The notes beneath the pieces are model-generated. The model was not told where the DNA came from, made no database searches, and worked only from the letters and a program-made list of their open reading frames with translations. A stretch of DNA of 64,000 nucleotides from Rhodospirillaceae bacterium (GTDB taxonomy: Bacteria; Pseudomonadota; Alphaproteobacteria; UBA8366; Aestuariispiraceae): NCBI GenBank assembly GCA_002709955.1, contig PAQY01000004.1, positions 4,714 to 68,713 of the forward strand. Direction: 5' to 3'. Shown one piece after another: positions 26,934-37,068 of this stretch (position 1 is its first letter; every line of letters begins with the position of its first letter). The translations under genes and the position numbers were made by a program.

Positions 26934-28313
26934 ATGTTTGGAACAACCGCCCTTGCGATTTTGGTCCTTGCGATAGTCGGTTTCATCCTTGCGCGCGGCT
27001 TTGCGACAAGCCGGGCCGCCGTGGACGGCACGAAATTAAACTCCCTCCCTTCCTATTACGGAACCTACGTGGCGCTGTGGACAGGTGTTCCGGCGCTGCT
27101 TCTAATCCTGCTATGGAGCGCGCTGCAGGAAAAGGTGCTGAACACCATAGTGATGGGAACCTTTCCAGACGAAATGCTTGCCGGTATGGGGACGGGTCAG
27201 CTTCAACTGTTGTTAAGTGAAATTCGATCCATCGCGGGCGGACGCATCTTTGGAGAGCCTGCGCCTGAAGTTCTGCGTGCGGCGGAAATGCTCATTACCA
27301 TGCAAAATAGCGCCGACTATGCCATGATTGTGGTTGGTTGTGCGGCGGCGGTGCTGGGCCTCGTCTTTACGCGGTCACAGCTCAGTAACGATTTCCGTGC
27401 CCGCACTCGGGTCGAAAGCTTTGTTAAGGTGGCGATGATCCTCTGTTCGATCTTCGCAATCTTGGTCACTGTGGGGATCGTGTTCTCCCTGTTGTTCGAA
27501 TCCTATCGTTTCTTCCAGATGGTTCCCTGGTACGAGTTCTTCTTCGGTTTGAGCTGGGAGCCGCAAATTCCAATGCGCGATGATCAGGTCGCGGGTGCCG
27601 GGGCCTTTGGTGCAGTGCCAGTATTCCTGGGGACCATCGTCGTTGCCACAATCGCGATGTTGTTTGCGACCCCGATTGGTCTGTTGAGTGCAATCTATAT
27701 GGCTGAATATGCCACACCGAAATTCCGGGATATCGTGAAGCCGATCTTGGAGATCCTGGCAGGTATTCCGACCGTGGTTTATGGTTTCTTCGCCGTGCTG
27801 ACGGTAGCCCCGGCATTGCGTCAGATGGGGGCCAGCATCGGAATGGATGTTGCGGCCAACAGCGCCTTGGCGGCTGGTGGGGTGATGGGCATCATGATCA
27901 TTCCCTTCATTTCCTCTCTGTCAGATGACGCCCTGCGCGCCGTGCCCCATAGTATGCGTGAAGGATCCTATGGTTTGGGGGCGACCAAGGCGGAAACAAT
28001 CACCGCCGTGCTGTTCCCGGCGGCATTGCCGGGCATCGTCGGTGGCATTCTGCTGGCGGTCAGTCGGGCCATCGGGGAAACCATGATCGTCGTGATGGCG
28101 GCGGGCCTGATTGCCTCCCTGACAGTGAATCCTTTCTCGGCCGTGACCACAGTGACGGTGCAGATCGTGACTCTGCTGATTGGTGATACCGAATTTGACA
28201 GTCCGAAGACGCTGGCCGCCTTCGCGCTGGGCCTTGTGCTGTTCGTTGCGACCTTGTGCCTGAACGTCCTGGCACTGCGGATCGTTCAAAAATACCGTGA
28301 AAAATACGATTGA
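26934..28313 (+). CDS. pstC: Phosphate ABC permease PstC, long form
   Basis: 459 residues, about 140 longer than E. coli PstC. The first ~200 residues form an extra N-terminal part with two to three membrane segments (FGTTALAILVLAIVGFILAR; TYVALWTGVPALLLILLW; VVGCAAAVLGLVF), as in the alphaproteobacterial long PstC. The core permease follows, with the EAA loop around GSYGLGATKAETITAVLFPAALPGIVG that docks with PstB. ATG 26934 has GAGGA at 26921-26925, 8 bases upstream. It carries phosphate across the inner membrane with PstA and PstB. Confidence 0.94.
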   Translation: MFGTTALAILVLAIVGFILARGFATSRAAVDGTKLNSLPSYYGTYVALWTGVPALLLILLWSALQEKVLNTIVMGTFPDEMLAGMGTGQLQLLLSEIRSIAGGRIFGEPAPEVLRAAEMLITMQNSADYAMIVVGCAAAVLGLVFTRSQLSNDFRARTRVESFVKVAMILCSIFAILVTVGIVFSLLFESYRFFQMVPWYEFFFGLSWEPQIPMRDDQVAGAGAFGAVPVFLGTIVVATIAMLFATPIGLLSAIYMAEYATPKFRDIVKPILEILAGIPTVVYGFFAVLTVAPALRQMGASIGMDVAANSALAAGGVMGIMIIPFISSLSDDALRAVPHSMREGSYGLGATKAETITAVLFPAALPGIVGGILLAVSRAIGETMIVVMAAGLIASLTVNPFSAVTTVTVQIVTLLIGDTEFDSPKTLAAFALGLVLFVATLCLNVLALRIVQKYREKYD

Positions 28314-28327
28314 TCAGGAGCGACATG

Positions 28328-29605
28328 ATGTCCGTGACGACCGTCCAACCCGTGCCTGAGGATCAGGCAAAGAAAAATATCCAGCGGCGCAAGTCGAAGA
28401 ATATCCGGCTCCAGATTTATGGCCTGTCTGCCATTGGAACGGCTGTTCTTTTGCTGGGAATTCTGTTCAGCTCCTTGCTCTATACTGGGGCTTCGGCTTT
28501 CACCCAAACGCATCTGACGTTTGATGTGAAAATTGATCCGAATCTTGTTAAGGAAGATGACATCTTTGGCAGTAATTTCCGGGGTATCGTTCGCTCGGGT
28601 CTTTACAGCCTGTTTCCGGAGGTAACGAATCCCCGGGATCAGCGCCAATTGGGGGATATTCCCTCAAACGGGGCGCAGTTTACATTGCGGGACAGGGTTG
28701 TCGAAGACCCCAGCCTGATCGGACAGACTGTATCAATCACAGTTCCAGTTTCTGATGCGTTTGACCAATTCTATAAGGGTGTCATCCCCCGTGATGTGCC
28801 GGAAGAACAGCGCAAGGTCTCTGACAAGCAGATCGTGTGGTGGGATCAACTGGTGGATAATGGACAAGTCTCCAAGCCATTCAACTGGACCCTGCTGTTT
28901 TCTGCTGACAGCCGCTTCCCTGAACTGGCCGGATTGTCCGGTGCGATTGTCGGGTCCTTCTATGCCCTGCTGGTTTGTTTCCTGATCAGTTTCCCAGTTG
29001 GGATTGCAGCAGCGGTCTATCTGGAAGAGTTTGCCCCGAAGAACCGCTGGACTGATCTGATCGAAGTGAACATCAACAATCTTGCCGCCGTGCCATCTGT
29101 CGTATTCGGTCTTTTGGGTCTTGCGGTATTCCTGCAATTCTTCGGTCTACCGCGCTCTGCGCCTTTGGTTGGTGGGATGGTCTTGTCGCTGATGACATTG
29201 CCTACGATCATTATTACAACGCGGGCGGCGCTGAAGGCGGTGCCTCCGTCAATCCGTGAAGGCGGGTTTGGGATCGGGGCCTCGCACCAGCAAGTGGTCA
29301 TGCATCATGTATTGCCGTTGGCCATGCCAGGTATTCTGACCGGGACGATTATTGGTCTGGCCCAGGCATTGGGTGAAACCGCGCCATTGTTGCTGATCGG
29401 GATGAACGCCTTCATTACCTCTGCGCCCGGCGGTATAATGGAATCGGCCACCGCACTGCCTACACAAATATTTATCTGGGCAGACAGCCCAGAGCGGGGA
29501 TTTGTCGCCCGCACATCGGCGGCCATTCTGGTTCTGATCGGATTTTTGGTCGTCATGAACCTGATCGCCGTCGTTCTTCGTCAACGCTTCCAACGTAAGT
29601 GGTAG
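28328..29605 (+). CDS. pstA: Phosphate ABC permease PstA, long form
   Basis: 425 residues, about 130 more than E. coli PstA. The first ~190 residues carry one membrane segment ([20 protein letters not shown]) and a periplasmic DUF3333-type region, as in other alphaproteobacterial PstA. Then come permease helices and the EAA-type loop [31 protein letters not shown] 28328 is chosen over 28325 because AGGAG (28316-28320) lies 7 bases ahead. It forms the membrane channel with PstC. Confidence 0.94.
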   Translation: MSVTTVQPVPEDQAKKNIQRRKSKNIRLQIYGLSAIGTAVLLLGILFSSLLYTGASAFTQTHLTFDVKIDPNLVKEDDIFGSNFRGIVRSGLYSLFPEVTNPRDQRQLGDIPSNGAQFTLRDRVVEDPSLIGQTVSITVPVSDAFDQFYKGVIPRDVPEEQRKVSDKQIVWWDQLVDNGQVSKPFNWTLLFSADSRFPELAGLSGAIVGSFYALLVCFLISFPVGIAAAVYLEEFAPKNRWTDLIEVNINNLAAVPSVVFGLLGLAVFLQFFGLPRSAPLVGGMVLSLMTLPTIIITTRAALKAVPPSIREGGFGIGASHQQVVMHHVLPLAMPGILTGTIIGLAQALGETAPLLLIGMNAFITSAPGGIMESATALPTQIFIWADSPERGFVARTSAAILVLIGFLVVMNLIAVVLRQRFQRKW

Positions 29606-29610
29606 GATCC

Positions 29611-30459
29611 ATGTCTTCAGAATCAATCGAACCAACAGCCTTTGAACAAGCCAAGGATTCAAGCAAAGTAACCGTCCAGGCTTCCCCCAGCGCAGGCACG
29701 GGCAAGGCGAAAATGAAGGGCCGCAAGGTCACCGTTTTCTATGGTGAAAAGCAGGCACTGTTTGATGTTGATATCGACATCATGGAAAACGAAGTGACTG
29801 CGCTGATCGGTCCGTCCGGTTGCGGTAAGTCGACCTTTTTGCGCTGCTTGAACCGGATGAACGATGTCGTTGATATCTGTCGTGTCCATGGTGAGATCAT
29901 TATGGATGGCAAGGATATCTATGATCGGGATGTCGATGTCGTGCATCTTCGTGCCCGTGTCGGCATGGTGTTCCAGAAGCCCAATCCTTTCCCCAAGTCG
30001 ATCTATGAGAACGTCGCTTATGGGCCGCGCATTCATGGCCTGACACGCAACAAGTCGGAACTGGACGAAATTGTCGAAACCTCGTTGCAGAAGGCAGGCC
30101 TGTGGAATGAGGCAAAGGATCGCCTGAACCAACCAGGAACCGGTCTTTCTGGCGGTCAGCAGCAGCGTCTGTGTATTGCCCGCGCAATCGCCGTCGCCCC
30201 GGAAGTTATTCTGATGGATGAACCCTGTTCCGCACTAGATCCGATTGCGACGGCAAAGATCGAAGATCTGATTCATGAACTGCGCGAGAATTACACCATC
30301 GCCATCGTGACCCATTCCATGCAGCAGGCGGCACGCGTATCCCAGAAAACCGCATTCTTCCATCTGGGTAACCTGGTTGAATATGGCGAAACGGAACAGA
30401 TTTTCACGAATCCCAAGGAAGAGCGGACGCAAGGTTATATCACCGGACGGTTTGGCTGA
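29611..30459 (+). CDS. pstB: Phosphate import ATP-binding protein PstB
   Basis: 282 residues. Walker [18 protein letters not shown]-loop at [14 protein letters not shown] signature [15 protein letters not shown], Walker [14 protein letters not shown] and switch His in [22 protein letters not shown]-type N-terminal tail of about 30 residues. Powers PstCA. Begins 5 bases after pstA, preceded by TAGGAT. Confidence 0.97.
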   Translation: MSSESIEPTAFEQAKDSSKVTVQASPSAGTGKAKMKGRKVTVFYGEKQALFDVDIDIMENEVTALIGPSGCGKSTFLRCLNRMNDVVDICRVHGEIIMDGKDIYDRDVDVVHLRARVGMVFQKPNPFPKSIYENVAYGPRIHGLTRNKSELDEIVETSLQKAGLWNEAKDRLNQPGTGLSGGQQQRLCIARAIAVAPEVILMDEPCSALDPIATAKIEDLIHELRENYTIAIVTHSMQQAARVSQKTAFFHLGNLVEYGETEQIFTNPKEERTQGYITGRFG

Positions 30460-30530
30460 TTTTTTCCGAATCCTGATATACTGGGCATCCTGCGGCATCG
30501 CCCGGCCCCTGATAGAAAGAGTGATGTATC

Positions 30531-31304
30531 ATGTCAAATGTCTCCGAAGGTCATATTCATGCGGAATATGACAATGAATTTAAAAAGCTGACCAAGCTGC
30601 TGGCCCGTATGGGCGGGCTGGCGGAAAGTCAGTTGGCCAATGCCCTGATCGCGATTGAAAAACGCGACAATAAGCTGGCGATGGCCGTGAAGGACGGGGA
30701 TAAGGAAATTGATGCGCTGGAGCACGAGATCGAAAGTCTGGTCGTGCGGATGTTGGCCCTGCGCCAGCCCATGGCCAATGATCTGCGCTATGTCGTATCC
30801 ACCCTGCGCACGTCTTCGGATATTGAACGGATCGGCGATTACGCGAAAAACATCGCCAAACGCGCTATGGCCCTGAACCAATTGCCGGCAGAGCCCTTGT
30901 TGCGGGGTGTTCTGCGCATCGGTCGCCCGGTTCAAGCCATGCTGAAAGACGTAATGGATGCCCACCTGCAAGGAGATACTGCCAAAGCGGTTGAGGTGTG
31001 GGAAGCCGATGAAGAGGTTGATGCCCTTTACACCAGCCTGTTTCGTGAATTGCTGACCTATATGATGGAAGACCCCCGGCATATCACGCCCTGCACACAT
31101 TTGCTGTTTATCGCAAAGAATCTGGAACGGATCGGCGACCACGCGACCAATATCGCGGAAATCATCCATTTCCAGGTGGAAGGGGTTTCTCTGGGCGATC
31201 GCCGCCCGAAGGCAGATGCCTCGAATTATGAAGTCATGCAGCCAGAGGATGACTCAGATGACGACGATGAAGACGATAACGACGGGCCATCGGGCCATGT
31301 CTGA
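30531..31304 (+). CDS. phoU: Phosphate signalling protein PhoU
   Basis: 257 residues, two tandem PhoU helical repeats. Metal-binding E/D-rich motifs are present in KEIDALEHEIESLVVRMLALRQPMANDLRYVVSTLR and the corresponding part of the second repeat (WEADEEVDALYTSLFRELL), as well as ERIGDYAKNI and ERIGDHATNI. It links PstSCAB to PhoR and represses PhoB when phosphate is plentiful. A highly acidic tail (DDSDDDDEDDNDG) is an addition relative to E. coli. The stop overlaps the phoB start by 8 bases. Confidence 0.96.
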   Translation: MSNVSEGHIHAEYDNEFKKLTKLLARMGGLAESQLANALIAIEKRDNKLAMAVKDGDKEIDALEHEIESLVVRMLALRQPMANDLRYVVSTLRTSSDIERIGDYAKNIAKRAMALNQLPAEPLLRGVLRIGRPVQAMLKDVMDAHLQGDTAKAVEVWEADEEVDALYTSLFRELLTYMMEDPRHITPCTHLLFIAKNLERIGDHATNIAEIIHFQVEGVSLGDRRPKADASNYEVMQPEDDSDDDDEDDNDGPSGHV

Positions 31305-32031
31305 TGTACGCGATCAGGTTTCGGTAAAATCAATGGGCGGTATGAAGCCCAAAGTATTGATTGTCGAAGACGAAACCGCAGTGGTGACGCTGCTGCGCTA
31401 TAATTTGGAATATCAGGGTTTTGAAGTCGATGCCGTTTCCGATGGCGAAGAAGCCTTGGTCGCGATTGAGGAAAACCCACCAGATATCGTGCTGTTGGAT
31501 TGGATGCTGCCGCAATTGTCCGGCATTGAAGTATGCCGCCAGTTGCGCCGCCGCCCGGCCACCAAGACCCTGCCGATCATTCTGTTGACGGCGCGGGGCG
31601 AGGAAGCCGATACCGTGCGCGGCCTGGATTCCGGTGCTGATGATTATGTCACCAAGCCGTTCTCCCCCGCGGAATTGACGGCCCGCGTGCATGCCTTGCT
31701 GCGTCGCTCTCGCCCGGCCTTGTCGGACGAGGCCCTGAATGCTGCGGATGTTCAGATGGATCTGGCAGCCCACCGCGTTCATCGCAATGGCCGCGAAATC
31801 AAGCTGGGCCCTACGGAATATCGCCTGCTGCGCCATTTCATGGAACATCCAGGCCGGGTCTTCAGCCGTGAACAATTGCTGGACGCTGTCTGGGGCCGTG
31901 ATGTCTATGTTGAATTGCGCACGGTGGATGTGCATATCCGTCGCCTGCGCAAGGCCCTGAATGAAGGCGGGGAAACCGATGTGATCCGCACGGTGCGGTC
32001 CGCTGGCTATGCGTTGGAACTGCAAAGCTGA
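31297..32031 (+). CDS. phoB: Phosphate regulon response regulator PhoB
   Basis: 244 residues. Receiver domain with EDE acidic pocket (LIVEDETAVVTLLRYNLEYQGF), phosphoacceptor in VLLDWMLPQLSG, switch region LTARGEEAD and KPFSPAELTARV. DNA-binding domain with LGPTEYRLLRHFMEHPGRVFSREQLLDAVWGRDVYVELRTVDVHIRRLRKAL. This is the canonical PhoB. The start at 31297 overlaps the phoU stop; an alternative at 31342 (MKPKVLIVED) would trim a 15-residue leader, so the true N-terminus is uncertain. Confidence 0.93.
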   Translation: MSDVRDQVSVKSMGGMKPKVLIVEDETAVVTLLRYNLEYQGFEVDAVSDGEEALVAIEENPPDIVLLDWMLPQLSGIEVCRQLRRRPATKTLPIILLTARGEEADTVRGLDSGADDYVTKPFSPAELTARVHALLRRSRPALSDEALNAADVQMDLAAHRVHRNGREIKLGPTEYRLLRHFMEHPGRVFSREQLLDAVWGRDVYVELRTVDVHIRRLRKALNEGGETDVIRTVRSAGYALELQS

Positions 32032-32158
32032 CAACTTGACGCTCTTTTCTCGCTGAGCGGCGCAAATTGGCTATAATTCCAGGGCGGTATAAGGCATTGT
32101 GCCTCCCGACCCTGGAACCAGCCTGCCCCCTGTGATACAGTGGGTAAAAGGATTTGCA

Positions 32159-34942
32159 ATGCCCGACACAGCCCTGAAAACCATCACCTTTTCTCTGGAT
32201 GGACGCGATGTGACCGCGTTTCCTGGCGAAAGCATTTGGCAGGTCGCCAAACGTGAAGGCACAACAATTCCGCATCTGTGCTGGCAGCCGGAACCTGGCT
32301 ATCGCGCCGACGGCAATTGCCGCGCCTGTATGGTGGAGATTGAGGGGGAGCGGACTCTGGCGGCCTCCTGTATCCGCACGCCCAGCGAAGGCATGGTGGT
32401 GAAATCCGCCTCTGATCGCGCCAAGGCGTCCCGGGATATGGTGTTCGAGCTATTATTGGCCGATCAGCCCGCGCGGGAAGTCGCCCATGAAACAGACAGC
32501 AAGTTCTGGACATGGATCGATAAAATGGATGTCGAAACATCCCGTTTTCCCCAGCGCGCAGCGCCTGCCACCGATGACAGCCACACCGCGATGCGCGTCA
32601 ATCTTGATGCCTGCATTCATTGTAACCTGTGCGTTCGCGCCTGTCGGGAAGTTCAGATCAATGATGTGATCGGCATGGCCTATCGCGGGCACGGGGCCAA
32701 GATCGTGTTTGATTTTGATGATCCGATGGGCCAATCCACCTGTGTCGCCTGTGGCGAATGTGTTCAGGCCTGCCCGACCGGCGCGCTGATGCCAGCCACG
32801 AAGGTTGATGAAAATCAGGTATATGTTGGTGCAGCGGATTCGGTTGTAGACTCTGTCTGCCCCTTCTGTGGGGTTGGCTGTCAGACGGAAATTCATGTCA
32901 AAGACAACAAGATCGTCGAAGTGCGCGGCAAGAATGGGCCAGCCAATGAACAGCGCCTGTGTGTTAAGGGGCGGTTTGGGATGGATTATTCCAGCCATGC
33001 CGGACGCCTGACCAAGCCTTTGATCCGCAGAAAGGATGCGGAAAAGCGGTGGGATATTGAAGTTGATCCGATGAACCCGCTGACACATTTCCGGGAAGCC
33101 ACCTGGGAAGAGGCCATCGAATTTGCCGTTTCCGGGTTGCGCAAGATCCGTGATGAAAAGGGTGGTGATGCCCTGGCTGGATTTGGCTCCGCAAAAGGGT
33201 CGAATGAAGAAGCCTATCTGTTCCAGAAGCTGGTGCGGACCGGGTTTGAAACAAACAATGTCGATCATTGCACCCGTCTGTGTCACGCATCCTCTGTCGC
33301 GGCCCTGATGGAAGGGGTGAATTCCGGCGCTGTCACGGCACCCTTCACCGCCGCGAAAGACGCCGATTGCATGATCGTGATTGGCGCGCGGCCTGCCCAG
33401 AATCATCCCGTCGCCGCGACATTCTTGAAGCAGGCGGTCAAGCGCGGCGCGAAAATGATCGTGCTGGATCCCCGGGGTCAGGATTTGGCGCGCCATGCCT
33501 GGAAGCATTTGCAATTCACACCGGGCCGTGATGTGCCGCTGTTAAATGCCATGATCCATACCATCATCTACGAAAATCTGGTGGATGAGCAGTTCATCCA
33601 GGCGCGGGTCGAAAATTATCAGGCCGTGAAAGAGAATGTGCGTCCGTTCTCGCCCGAAGAAATGGCGCCGATTTGTGGCATTGACGCAGAAACCATTCGG
33701 GAGGTTGCGCGTGTCTATGCGCGGTCGGAAAAATCCATCATTTTCTGGGGCATGGGCGTTTCCCAGCATGTACATGGTACCGATAATGCGCGGTGCCTGA
33801 TCACTCTGGCTGCGATTACCGGTCAGATCGGACGGCCCGGCACCGGGCTGCACCCACTGCGCGGTCAGAACAATGTTCAGGGCGCGTCGGATGCCGGCCT
33901 GATCCCCATGGTGTTTCCCGACTATAAATCGGTTGAAAACACTGAAATACGCGAAATGTATGAAAAATTCTGGGGCCAGAGCCTGGACCCCAATCGCGGC
34001 CTGACCGTGGTTGAAATTGTCGACGCGATCCTGGCTGGCAGCATCAAGGGCATGTATATCATGGGTGAAAATCCGGCCATGTCGGACCCGGATACCCGGC
34101 ACGCCCGTCAGGCCCTGGCAGAATTGGACCATCTGGTCGTGCAGGACATCTTCCTGACCGAAACCTGTTATCATGCGGATGTGATATTCCCGGCCTCGGC
34201 CCTGGCTGAAAAATGGGGTACCTTCACCAATACCAATCGCCAGGTCCAAATCGGCAGGCCCGCCCTGACCCCCCCGGGCGAAGCGCGGCAGGATTGGGAA
34301 TTGATTCAGGCCATTGCTCAGGGATTGGGGCAGAATTGGAACTATAGCCACCCGAAAGAGGTTTTTGCGGAAATGGGACAGATTATGCAGTCCTTTAACG
34401 GCATTACCTGGGATCGTTTGGAAAATGAAGGGGCGGTTACCTATCCCTGTGATGATGAAACCTCACCCGGTCACGAAATTATCTTTGCGGAAACCTTCCC
34501 CACGGCGAATGGCCGCGTGAAACTGACCCCAACGGATCTGGTGCCACCGTCAGAATTGCCGGATGCAGAGTATCCAATGGTGCTGACCACGGGACGTTTG
34601 CTGGAACATTGGCATACGGGTGCGATGACACGGCGGGCCACAGTGCTGGATATTCTGGAACCGGAAGCTGTCGCCCATCTGCATCCCAGATGGCTGGCGA
34701 AACATGGCGTGAAACCAGGCGATATGGTGGCTGTGTACACCAGACGCGGCGCGGTCAAGGTAAAGGCGCGGGCGGACAGGGATGTCACCGAAGACATGGT
34801 CTTCATGCCATTCTGCTTTGCGGAAGGGCCGGCCAATATGCTGACAAACCCGCAATTGGACCCCTTTGGTAAGATTCCAGAATTCAAATTCTGCGCCGCC
34901 CGTGTCGCCCCCCTGGTTCAAGTACCAGAAGCGGCGGAATAG
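32159..34942 (+). CDS. Formate dehydrogenase alpha subunit, Cys type
   Basis: 927 residues, molybdenum- or tungsten-bis-MGD enzyme oxidising formate to CO2. N-terminal [2Fe-2S] ferredoxin domain (PHLCWQPEPGYRADGNCRACMVE), then two [4Fe-4S] motifs (CIHCNLCVRACRE and CVACGECVQACPTG), then the catalytic domain with its own [4Fe-4S] CPFCGVGCQTE. The molybdenum ligand is Cys375 in HCTRLCHASSVAAL, where E. coli FdhF has selenocysteine. In soluble NAD-linked FDHs this subunit works with FdsB/FdsG partners; none are nearby, so the electron acceptor is unknown. It starts 127 bases after phoB. ATG 32159 (MPDTALKTI) is chosen because homology starts there. Confidence 0.9.
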   Translation: MPDTALKTITFSLDGRDVTAFPGESIWQVAKREGTTIPHLCWQPEPGYRADGNCRACMVEIEGERTLAASCIRTPSEGMVVKSASDRAKASRDMVFELLLADQPAREVAHETDSKFWTWIDKMDVETSRFPQRAAPATDDSHTAMRVNLDACIHCNLCVRACREVQINDVIGMAYRGHGAKIVFDFDDPMGQSTCVACGECVQACPTGALMPATKVDENQVYVGAADSVVDSVCPFCGVGCQTEIHVKDNKIVEVRGKNGPANEQRLCVKGRFGMDYSSHAGRLTKPLIRRKDAEKRWDIEVDPMNPLTHFREATWEEAIEFAVSGLRKIRDEKGGDALAGFGSAKGSNEEAYLFQKLVRTGFETNNVDHCTRLCHASSVAALMEGVNSGAVTAPFTAAKDADCMIVIGARPAQNHPVAATFLKQAVKRGAKMIVLDPRGQDLARHAWKHLQFTPGRDVPLLNAMIHTIIYENLVDEQFIQARVENYQAVKENVRPFSPEEMAPICGIDAETIREVARVYARSEKSIIFWGMGVSQHVHGTDNARCLITLAAITGQIGRPGTGLHPLRGQNNVQGASDAGLIPMVFPDYKSVENTEIREMYEKFWGQSLDPNRGLTVVEIVDAILAGSIKGMYIMGENPAMSDPDTRHARQALAELDHLVVQDIFLTETCYHADVIFPASALAEKWGTFTNTNRQVQIGRPALTPPGEARQDWELIQAIAQGLGQNWNYSHPKEVFAEMGQIMQSFNGITWDRLENEGAVTYPCDDETSPGHEIIFAETFPTANGRVKLTPTDLVPPSELPDAEYPMVLTTGRLLEHWHTGAMTRRATVLDILEPEAVAHLHPRWLAKHGVKPGDMVAVYTRRGAVKVKARADRDVTEDMVFMPFCFAEGPANMLTNPQLDPFGKIPEFKFCAARVAPLVQVPEAAE

Positions 34943-35767
34943 GGATCACAGGCACCAATCGCGCCGGCCGCTCTGGATCCCGGATCAAGTCCGGGATGAC
35001 GCCGTATCTTACCAGATGCACTCTCACCCTGAGGAGCGGAGCGTCTCGAAGGGGGAGCCCGCTGCAAGCACCGCCCTTACAGCCCCACCTTCGAGACGGC
35101 GCAGATGCGCCTCCTCAGGATGAGAATGGAGTGGTTTGGCTCTATGAGAACGAGCCCTTCAGCGTCTATCGCAGTAAACCTTTATAAGAGGGAACGCAGA
35201 GGGCGCGGGGGAGGCGCAGAGGGCGCAAAGACCATCACTGTATCGTCTCTCCCGCGAGTCCTTGGAGTCCAGGGCCACAGGCACTAATTACACCTGCCGC
35301 TCTGGATCCCGGATCAAGTCCGGGATGACGAAAAGTGTATAGGTTGGCCCTTCAGCGTCCTTTGCGGTAGACCTTTATAAGAGGGATCGCAGAGGGCGCG
35401 GGGGAGGCGCAGAGGGCGCAAAGACTATCACTGTACCGTCTCTCCCGCGAAGGCGGGAGTCCAGGGCCACAGGCCCCAATTACACCTGTCGCTCTGGACC
35501 CCGGATCAAGTTCGAGGTGACGCGTATCTTACCAAACGCACCCTCACCCTGAGGAGCGGAGCGTCTCGAAGGGGGAGCCCGCTGCAAGCACCGCCCTTAC
35601 AACCTCTCCTTCGAGACGGCGCAAATGCGCCTCCTCAGGATGAGACCGGAGTGGTTTGGCTTTATGAAGAAGAGCCCCTTTGCGTCCTTTGCGGTAAACC
35701 TTCAAGGGCGGCAAAGCTCATACCCTGGTCTCCAGGGACCAGGGTGACGTTTAGATTAGGCGGGCCT
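34943..35767. repeat. Composite intergenic repeat island (A-B-C modules)
   Basis: About 820 bases without a supportable gene, made of three repeated modules. A (~55 bases) occurs at 34947-35002, 35276-35330 and 35468-35522 and has arms ATCCCGGA and TCCGGGAT around TCAAG (perfect in the first two copies, diverged in the third). B (~155 bases) occurs at 35003-35157 and 35523-35677, with outer arms CTCACCCTGAGGAG / CTCCTCAGGATGAG and inner arms GTCTCGAAGG / CCTTCGAGAC. C (~120 bases) occurs at 35158-35275 and 35351-35467, with a truncated piece at 35678-35702. Order A B C A C A B c. A further CCCTGGTCTCCAGGGACCAGGG-like hairpin lies at 35723-35746. A and B resemble common alphaproteobacterial intergenic palindromes. 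Confidence 0.88.
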
Positions 35768-37036
35768 TCAGACGATCAGGATTGCCCTGAAGTCGTTGAC
35801 ATTGGTCAGCGTCGGGCCGGGTTTGATCTGGTCGCCCAGGGCTTCAAAAAAGCTGTGAGCATCGTTGTTCTCCAGGGCCGCGCGGGCATTCAGTCCAGCA
35901 GCTTCGGCGCGCGCCAAAGTATCCGGGTCGATGATTGCGCCTGCCACCTCTGCGGCCCCATCCACCCCGTCAGTGTCACAGGCCAGGCCATAGACGCCCG
36001 CCATGCCCTTTAGGGCCACCGCAAGGGCCAGGGTGAATTCCGCATTCGGGCCGCCAATGCCGTCGCCCTTGATCGTCACGGTGGTTTCACCGCCAGACAG
36101 CAAGACCGCCGGGGCCGGAACTGGCAGGCCATGGTCGCGGATGGATCGGGCGATGCCGGCCATGACCGTTGCAACCTCCCGGCTTTCCCCTTCCAGCGCA
36201 TCCCCCAGAATCAGGGGCGTTACCCCCGCCTGTCGTGCGATGTCTGCCGCGGCCTGCAGCGAGGCCAGGGGCCGCGCGGCCATGACCGTAGTGGTGTTGT
36301 TAAATACAGGATCCCCGGACCCTGGTGTTTCCGCATCGGGCTGGTTCAGGCGGGCGCGTACCGCATCGGGGACATCGATCTTGCGCCGTTCCAGAATTTC
36401 CCGCGCCTGGGCCAGGGTTGTATCATCCGGGACGGTTGGGCCAGACGCGATGACGGCGGGGTCGTCGCCGGGAACATCGGAGATCAGGATCGTATGGACC
36501 CTGGCCGGATAGGCGGCTGCCGCGAGCCGCCCGCCCTTGATGGCTGACAGATGCTTGCGGACGCAATTCATTTCCCCGATCGCGGCACCGGACCGCAACA
36601 GGGCTTTGTTCACGGCCTGTTTGTCCGCCAGGGTCAAGCCATCACCGGGCAGGCTTAACAAGGCAGAACCGCCCCCGGAAATGGCACAGATCAGAAGGTC
36701 TTCCGGCCCTAATTCCTGGGCCAGATCAAGGATACGTTGCGCAGCCGCTTCGCCCGCAGCGTCTGGAACCGGATGGGATGCTTCGACAATTTCCACCCGG
36801 TCGCAGGGCACCGCATGGCCATAGCGGGTGACAACCAGGCCTTCCAGCGGGTGGGGCCAGGCTTTTTCGATGGCTTGTGCCATCAGGGCCGATGCTTTCC
36901 CCGCCCCGATCAGAACGGTTCGACGCCCCGGCGTCTGGGGCAGCATGGGCGGCACACAGCGCAGCGGGTCGGCGGCTGCCAGGGCGGCATCGAACAGAGA
37001 GGATAAAAGGGCGCGTGGATTTTCCAATGACATCAT
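35768..37036 (-). CDS. gckA: Glycerate 2-kinase (GckA/MOFRL type)
   Basis: 422 residues, type II glycerate kinase, often annotated as hydroxypyruvate reductase TtuD. It phosphorylates D-glycerate to 2-phosphoglycerate. N-terminal DUF4147 domain with VLIGAGKASALMAQAIEKAW, DLLICAISGGGSALLSLPGDGLTL, CVRKHLSAIKGGRLA and ILISDVPGDDPAVIASGPT; C-terminal MOFRL domain with LLSGGETTVTIKGDGIGGPNAEFTLALA and ACDTDGVDG. Transcribed away from psuG. Start could be ATG 37036 or 37033. Its 3' end is next to the repeat island. Confidence 0.92.
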   Translation of the reverse strand: MMSLENPRALLSSLFDAALAAADPLRCVPPMLPQTPGRRTVLIGAGKASALMAQAIEKAWPHPLEGLVVTRYGHAVPCDRVEIVEASHPVPDAAGEAAAQRILDLAQELGPEDLLICAISGGGSALLSLPGDGLTLADKQAVNKALLRSGAAIGEMNCVRKHLSAIKGGRLAAAAYPARVHTILISDVPGDDPAVIASGPTVPDDTTLAQAREILERRKIDVPDAVRARLNQPDAETPGSGDPVFNNTTTVMAARPLASLQAAADIARQAGVTPLILGDALEGESREVATVMAGIARSIRDHGLPVPAPAVLLSGGETTVTIKGDGIGGPNAEFTLALAVALKGMAGVYGLACDTDGVDGAAEVAGAIIDPDTLARAEAAGLNARAALENNDAHSFFEALGDQIKPGPTLTNVNDFRAILIV

Positions 37037-37068
37037 CTCTTCTCAATATCGTGCTTTTTATGATCCGT

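Noticed and set aside
34943-35767. Protein-coding frames in the repeat island
   Set aside because: Frames of 60-120 codons cross module boundaries and repeat in other copies with changed frame, which is the behaviour of repeats, not genes.
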